From Methanomassiliicoccales archaeon (GTDB lineage: Archaea; Thermoplasmatota; Thermoplasmata; SG8-5), in the NCBI GenBank assembly GCA_030636255.1, contig DAOVXH010000075.1, forward strand, positions 1 to 8,191: a stretch of 8,191 nucleotides of DNA, given 5' to 3'. Numbering within the stretch: position 1 is the stretch's first letter; the number at the start of each line of letters is the position of its first letter. Positions 4,938-8,191 of this stretch are shown piece after piece. Below the pieces are notes generated by a model. The model saw nothing but the letters and a program-made list of their open reading frames with translations. It was not told where the DNA came from and ran no database searches. A program made the translations under genes and the position numbers.

Positions 4938-6218
4938 ATGACTAGCTCCAATATTAGCGGATTTTACAGAATGGGAATAGAAGAAAGACTGAAACATGTG
5001 CAGGAATTTGCTGGACTCAGTGATGAAGAGATACAGATACTGGCAAAGACCGGAGCACTGGAACCTGCCCAGGCAGACCGGATGATAGAAAATGTCATCG
5101 GCACAATGCCAGTGACTCTGGGAATTGCAACGAATTTCATTGTGGATGGCAAGGAATACCTTGTTCCAATGGCAACCGAAGAACCTTCCGTAGTTGCTGC
5201 TGCATCCAATTCAGCCAAGGTTGTCAGAGAGACTGGAGGTTTCAAGACCTCTGCAACCGAGCCAATCATGATTGGCCAAATTCAGCTCACCCATGTTGAG
5301 GATACGGAAAAGGGAAAGGCTGCAATACTTGAGCACAAGGCCGAGCTTCTGGAACTGGCCAATTCCAAGGATCCAATGCTGGTAAAGCTTGGAGGCGGAG
5401 CAAGGGACATGGAAGTACGTATTATCGACTCCATCAATGGCCCAATGATAATCAATCACCTGCTGGTAAACTGCCTGGATGCCATGGGCGCAAACGCTGT
5501 GAACACAATGGCAGAAGCCATTTCACCCAGGATTGAGGAGATAACTGGCGGCAAGGTATATCTGAGAATCATTTCAAATCTGGCAGTGCATAGACTGGCC
5601 AAGGTCCAGGCTATTTTTACTAAGGAGGCCATTGGAGGCGAAGATGTTGTGAATGGAATTCTGGAAGCATATGCCTTTGCGGCTGCTGACCCATTCAGAT
5701 GTGCAACCCATAACAAGGGAATTATGAACGGTATTGACGCTGTTGTGCTGGCTACTGGCAATGATTATAGGGCAATTGAGGCCGGGGCACATGCCTACGC
5801 TGCCTGGAAAGAAGGTGGCTACAAACCACTTACCCATTATGAGAAGAATGAGAACGGTGACATTGTGGGAAGCATCGAACTTCCAATGGCTGTTGGCCTT
5901 ATTGGAGGAGCAACCGCTGTACACCCCACAGCAAAGGCCTGCGTAAGAATAATGGGTGTCAAAAGTGCTGCTGAACTTGGCGGCATTATCGCATCAGTGG
6001 GACTGGCACAGAATTTTGCAGCTATGAGAGCACTTGCCACAGAGGGAATTCAAAGAGGACATATGTCACTCCATGCTCAGAATGTGGTGGCAATGGCTGC
6101 CGAGAAAATGGGCATAAAGGCCACGCCGGAACTTATTGACATGATTGCTCCAATGCTGGTTAAGGAAAAGAAAGTTAGAATGGACAGGGCAGAGGAACTC
6201 ATCAGGGAGCATAATTGA
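4938..6218 (+). CDS. Class II hydroxymethylglutaryl-CoA reductase
   Basis: This 426-residue soluble enzyme interconverts HMG-CoA and mevalonate; in archaea it makes mevalonate for isoprenoid lipids. It belongs to class II, the bacterial/Pseudomonas mevalonii type. This is seen in the N-terminal pattern MIENVIGTM...GIATNF (49-67), EEPSVVAAAS (81-90), the cofactor-binding stretch DAMGANAVNT (181-190), CATHNKGIMNGIDAVVLATGND (255-276), and IQRGHMSLHAQN near the C-terminus (371-382). The catalytic set known from P. mevalonii appears intact: Glu82, Lys260, Asp276 and His375. There is no membrane anchor and the length is normal. Class II reductases in Thermoplasmatales and Archaeoglobus are an established case of gene acquisition from bacteria. 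The start follows a GGTGA site. Its stop overlaps the start of the toroid-protein gene by one base. Whether it prefers NADH or NADPH cannot be read safely. Confidence 0.97.
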   Translation: MTSSNISGFYRMGIEERLKHVQEFAGLSDEEIQILAKTGALEPAQADRMIENVIGTMPVTLGIATNFIVDGKEYLVPMATEEPSVVAAASNSAKVVRETGGFKTSATEPIMIGQIQLTHVEDTEKGKAAILEHKAELLELANSKDPMLVKLGGGARDMEVRIIDSINGPMIINHLLVNCLDAMGANAVNTMAEAISPRIEEITGGKVYLRIISNLAVHRLAKVQAIFTKEAIGGEDVVNGILEAYAFAAADPFRCATHNKGIMNGIDAVVLATGNDYRAIEAGAHAYAAWKEGGYKPLTHYEKNENGDIVGSIELPMAVGLIGGATAVHPTAKACVRIMGVKSAAELGGIIASVGLAQNFAAMRALATEGIQRGHMSLHAQNVVAMAAEKMGIKATPELIDMIAPMLVKEKKVRMDRAEELIREHN

Positions 6219-7009
6219 TGGACATTCAAAAGTCCATAAATTATGTTACAGAAAATGGTAATGAGCTTGAACTGGCCAGATTGAGCAATATTTTTGGCCA
6301 GGATTTTGACTCTGCCAGTGTTCTCAATGGCTTTTCGACCATTCAAAATCCAGATGGCGGGTTTCCTTACGGTGACCGGCCGGGATTTCCCAGCTGCCTC
6401 AGTAATACTGCCCAGGCAGTTCACGTGCTTCAGGAATTGGGTTTGGAAGAGTCTGATATATACCAGGCCAGTATCAGATATTTCATGGAAATGCAGAGAG
6501 AGGGAATATGGCCAGAAAATGAAAAAATTGCACCCCTGGGGCCGCCTCCATGGGATATACCTGGTGATGACAAAACAACTCTCTGGCTAACTGCTGATAT
6601 AACTGACCTTTTGCTGAGGTCTGGGTTTGAAGGTGATTTAAGCCTAGCTATTGATTTTATCAAGGAACACCAGGCGCCAGATGGAAAGTTCATGGGCTTC
6701 ATTCACACCACCTGGATGGCCCTTTCCGTCTTTGGCAAGAGTGGCATTAATGATGTTCAGGTATTCTCTGATGCACTGGCATATCTCGAGACAATGGATA
6801 TTATAGAACTGGACTCTGCCTGCATTGCATGGTGCCTGGACTGCATGAAAAAAGATGAAATAGCCAGAGAGTCCTTGTTATGGCAAAAATTGCTTGATAG
6901 ACTAGCATACCTTCAGGAAGATGATGGTGCCTGGCCTGCAGAGGAAGGGGAACATACAAAAACAAGAAATATCAATTCGGTATTATCTGCACTTCAAGAC
7001 ATCATATAG
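6218..7009 (+). CDS. Prenyltransferase/squalene-cyclase-like toroid protein
   Basis: This 263-residue protein has the repeats of the alpha/alpha-toroid fold shared by protein prenyltransferase beta subunits and terpene cyclases. QW-like turns recur at the starts of helix pairs: QNPDGGFPYG (43-52), QREGIWPE (93-100), QAPDGKFMG (152-160) and QEDDGAWP (233-240). It is shorter than prenyltransferase beta subunits (about 330 or more residues) and squalene-hopene cyclases (about 630). I see no DxDD cyclase motif, and the usual zinc-ligand histidine near the last repeat appears replaced in TRNINSVLSAL (249-259). It may be a binding or regulatory protein or an enzyme of unknown type. The ATG at 6218 overlaps the reductase stop TGA (6216-6218) by one base; a TTG at 6215 is a less likely start. 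GGGAG about eight bases upstream may serve as RBS. Tight coupling to HMG-CoA reductase suggests an isoprenoid-related job, by inference. Confidence 0.75.
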   Translation: MDIQKSINYVTENGNELELARLSNIFGQDFDSASVLNGFSTIQNPDGGFPYGDRPGFPSCLSNTAQAVHVLQELGLEESDIYQASIRYFMEMQREGIWPENEKIAPLGPPPWDIPGDDKTTLWLTADITDLLLRSGFEGDLSLAIDFIKEHQAPDGKFMGFIHTTWMALSVFGKSGINDVQVFSDALAYLETMDIIELDSACIAWCLDCMKKDEIARESLLWQKLLDRLAYLQEDDGAWPAEEGEHTKTRNINSVLSALQDII

Positions 7010-7011
7010 AT

Positions 7012-7021
7012 AGTATATACT
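7012..7021. repeat. Ten-base palindrome behind the toroid gene
   Basis: AGTATATACT is a perfect ten-base palindrome three bases after the stop codon at 7009. It sits at the start of a very AT-rich stretch (7010-7080). It could be part of a terminator region or a protein site, or chance in AT-rich DNA. Confidence 0.3.
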
Positions 7022-7059
7022 TATAATAATTAATTTAACATAAATAACAACCATCACTA

Positions 7060-7066
7060 TTATATA
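7060..7066 (+). promoter_or_regulatory. Probable TATA box of the secreted-protein gene
   Basis: TTATATA lies in AT-rich DNA about 140 bases before the start codon at 7206. The expected start point near 7086-7092 falls right before the first leader hairpin (7093-7109), giving a structured 5' leader of about 115 bases. A nearer alternative, ATTTTAAAG (7144-7152), would give a leader of about 30 bases and exclude most of the hairpins. Confidence 0.4.
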
Positions 7067-7092
7067 CAATAATTACTTCACAGCGTTTCAGT

Positions 7093-7109
7093 CCCCTAGG
7101 ATATAGGGG
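7093..7109 (+). repeat. Leader hairpin CCCCTA/TAGGGG
   Basis: CCCCTA (7093-7098) and TAGGGG (7104-7109) form a perfect GC-rich six-base stem with a GGATA loop in otherwise AT-rich DNA. It would be at the very 5' end of the transcript from the 7060 TATA box. It is not followed by a T tract, so it is unlikely to be a terminator of the upstream gene. Confidence 0.5.
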
Positions 7110-7150
7110 TATTGGCCTTTGATTATGTGGGCAGTAAGGTCCATATTTTA

Positions 7151-7176
7151 AAGGCACTTTGCCTTCATGAGAAGGC
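7151..7176 (+). repeat. Mutually exclusive leader hairpins
   Basis: AAGGCA (7151-7156) pairs perfectly with TGCCTT (7160-7165). The same right arm, as GCCTTC (7161-7166), also pairs perfectly with GAAGGC (7171-7176) around ATGA. Only one of the two stems can form at a time. A further partner for AAAGGC (7150-7155) is GCCTTT at 7115-7120. The ATGA loop opens a four-codon frame of Met and three Arg ending in TGA (7167-7181). A switch role is inference. Confidence 0.45.
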
Positions 7177-7205
7177 GCTGAAGCATAAATGGAAAAGTGA
7201 TTAAC

Positions 7206-8191
7206 ATGCAAAGCGAAGTAATGGGAAAGACATTGGCCATGTTCATGGTCATAGCAATGATAGCGACAGGGATAGCAATGCTCCCTACTGGTGTTAGTGA
7301 AGAGCCAGGAGCATGTACTGTTACCGGTTATGCCTACGATGATGTAACTGGTGACCCTATTGATGGTGTTTTGGTTACCATCAACAATACTGGTTCTACC
7401 ATCCTGAAGAACATAACAACAGGAGAGGGTGCTCTTTTAGCAGGCCAGTTCGATTTGCTAGTCGCTGTGAGGGACAATTACACATTGTCTTTCGAGGAAG
7501 ATGGTTATTTGCCAGCATGGAATAATATCACATGGGATTCATTCTATGACGATGGTGACGATGACAATGGAACAGCCAATATGGGAATCAAGCTTATGGT
7601 ACCACTGCCAACAGTTTCTGGAACAGTCAAGGAACTTGGAGCAATACCATCAATCATGATTAACGATGTTGAAGTTACAATCAAGGGCAGTTCCGGCGGA
7701 GACATTACCGTGATGACAGACATCAACGGTGAGTTCATCTCCCCAGTCGACACCGGCGAGGTCAGCATATATTACAAGAAAGATGGTTACTATGATAATA
7801 ATAACATGAACGTACAAGTAGCCGTTTACGGTGACACAGATGTAGAAGATGTCTACCTTGAGAAGATCACGCCAGAACCAACAATAACCGTTTGGGGTGT
7901 TGTCTTCGAGGAAGGAACCGACAATACTGTTAAACTGCCAGGTGCACTTGTGTCCATCTCCGAGGGAGAGGACAAGTGGATAACTGCAGTAACAGATGAG
8001 GATGGTCGCTTCGAGATGCTTGCCTACCCTGGAAACTATCAGATTACAGCTTCACACGATGGTTACTTCACAACTTTCGATGAGGGATACTTCTTCACAG
8101 TCCCTGGAGAGAGACAGTACATGTACCTCGCACCAATTGGAAATGAGGACGAGACAGTTATCGGTACAATCACCGATAGCGTTTCATCAAA
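7206..8191 (+). CDS. Secreted carboxypeptidase-regulatory-like repeat protein (partial)
   Basis: The frame is open from the ATG at 7206 to the window edge (328 codons plus two bases), so the C-terminus is missing. Residues 1-30 form a signal peptide, with Lys8 then a hydrophobic core at about 9-26, and cleavage probably near 30-36. Then follow at least three beta-sandwich repeats of the carboxypeptidase-regulatory-like type: about 38-125, 137-220 and 228-310. The second and third carry the typical TDxNG/DExGxF plus GxYxI..DGY pattern (TDINGEFISP, TDEDGRFEML), and a fourth begins at 318. An acid-rich DDGDDDNGT at 115-123 may bind metal. Five Asn-X-Thr sequons occur before residue 125 (Asn60, 69, 91, 107, 121), pointing to surface glycosylation. 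C-ending codons look more frequent than in its neighbours. The weak GTGA at 7197-7200 precedes the ATG; an ATG at 7221 is an alternative start. Likely a cell-surface or exported protein; specific role unknown. Confidence 0.85.
   Translation, partial: MQSEVMGKTLAMFMVIAMIATGIAMLPTGVSEEPGACTVTGYAYDDVTGDPIDGVLVTINNTGSTILKNITTGEGALLAGQFDLLVAVRDNYTLSFEEDGYLPAWNNITWDSFYDDGDDDNGTANMGIKLMVPLPTVSGTVKELGAIPSIMINDVEVTIKGSSGGDITVMTDINGEFISPVDTGEVSIYYKKDGYYDNNNMNVQVAVYGDTDVEDVYLEKITPEPTITVWGVVFEEGTDNTVKLPGALVSISEGEDKWITAVTDEDGRFEMLAYPGNYQITASHDGYFTTFDEGYFFTVPGERQYMYLAPIGNEDETVIGTITDSVSS

Noticed and set aside
6215..6217. TTG start for the toroid protein
   Set aside because: The next codon is ATG at 6218, which forms a normal one-base stop/start overlap with the reductase and is the better start.
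4964..6424. Minus-strand open frames across the HMG-CoA reductase gene
   Set aside because: They are shadows of a highly conserved gene whose catalytic residues are all intact on the plus strand.
7544..7768. Minus-strand 74-residue frame inside the secreted-protein gene
   Set aside because: It is antisense to the open frame that runs from 7206 to the edge with a signal peptide and recognisable repeats.

Overview
The window reads as a piece of an archaeal chromosome, most likely from a euryarchaeote of the Thermoplasmatota or a relative. This rests on several sequence signs: GGTGA ribosome binding sites, BRE/TATA-type promoters close to start codons (one placed for a leaderless mRNA), a tRNA without an encoded CCA end, a class II (bacterial-type) HMG-CoA reductase, a stand-alone Lrp/AsnC ligand-binding domain and a secreted protein built of carboxypeptidase-regulatory-like beta domains. 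The lineage is an inference; no rRNA or unambiguous lineage marker is present.

Layout. A complete tRNA-Asn(GUU) occupies 1-73. It is followed by about 315 bases without a convincing gene (74-388) that hold three strong inverted repeats and a degenerate direct copy of part of the next gene. Three plus-strand genes follow: a membrane protein of the dolichol/phytol kinase type (389-967), then from its own promoter a 77-residue stand-alone RAM domain (1038-1271) and a 102-residue orphan membrane protein (1281-1589). They run convergently into a minus-strand pair, a DUF1846/UPF0371 protein (4829-3315) followed 52 bases later by CTP synthase pyrG (3262-1634). Divergent from DUF1846, across 108 bases, is a plus-strand pair overlapping by one base: class II HMG-CoA reductase (4938-6218) and a short alpha/alpha-toroid protein with prenyltransferase/squalene-cyclase-like repeats (6218-7009). 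After an AT-rich, hairpin-rich spacer (7010-7205), a secreted repeat protein begins at 7206 and runs off the right edge.

How the genes relate. A loose theme is archaeal isoprenoid and membrane-lipid metabolism: HMG-CoA reductase makes mevalonate, the toroid protein has an isoprenoid-cyclase/prenyltransferase fold, the kinase-like protein probably acts on a polyprenol-type lipid, and CTP synthase supplies the CTP that such kinases and CDP-archaeol synthesis use. This link is inference; most genes are ordinary housekeeping genes. The less ordinary items are the toroid protein coupled to HMG-CoA reductase, the DUF1846-pyrG pairing, the spacer after the tRNA, and the 5' leader of the secreted protein, which contains mutually exclusive hairpins.
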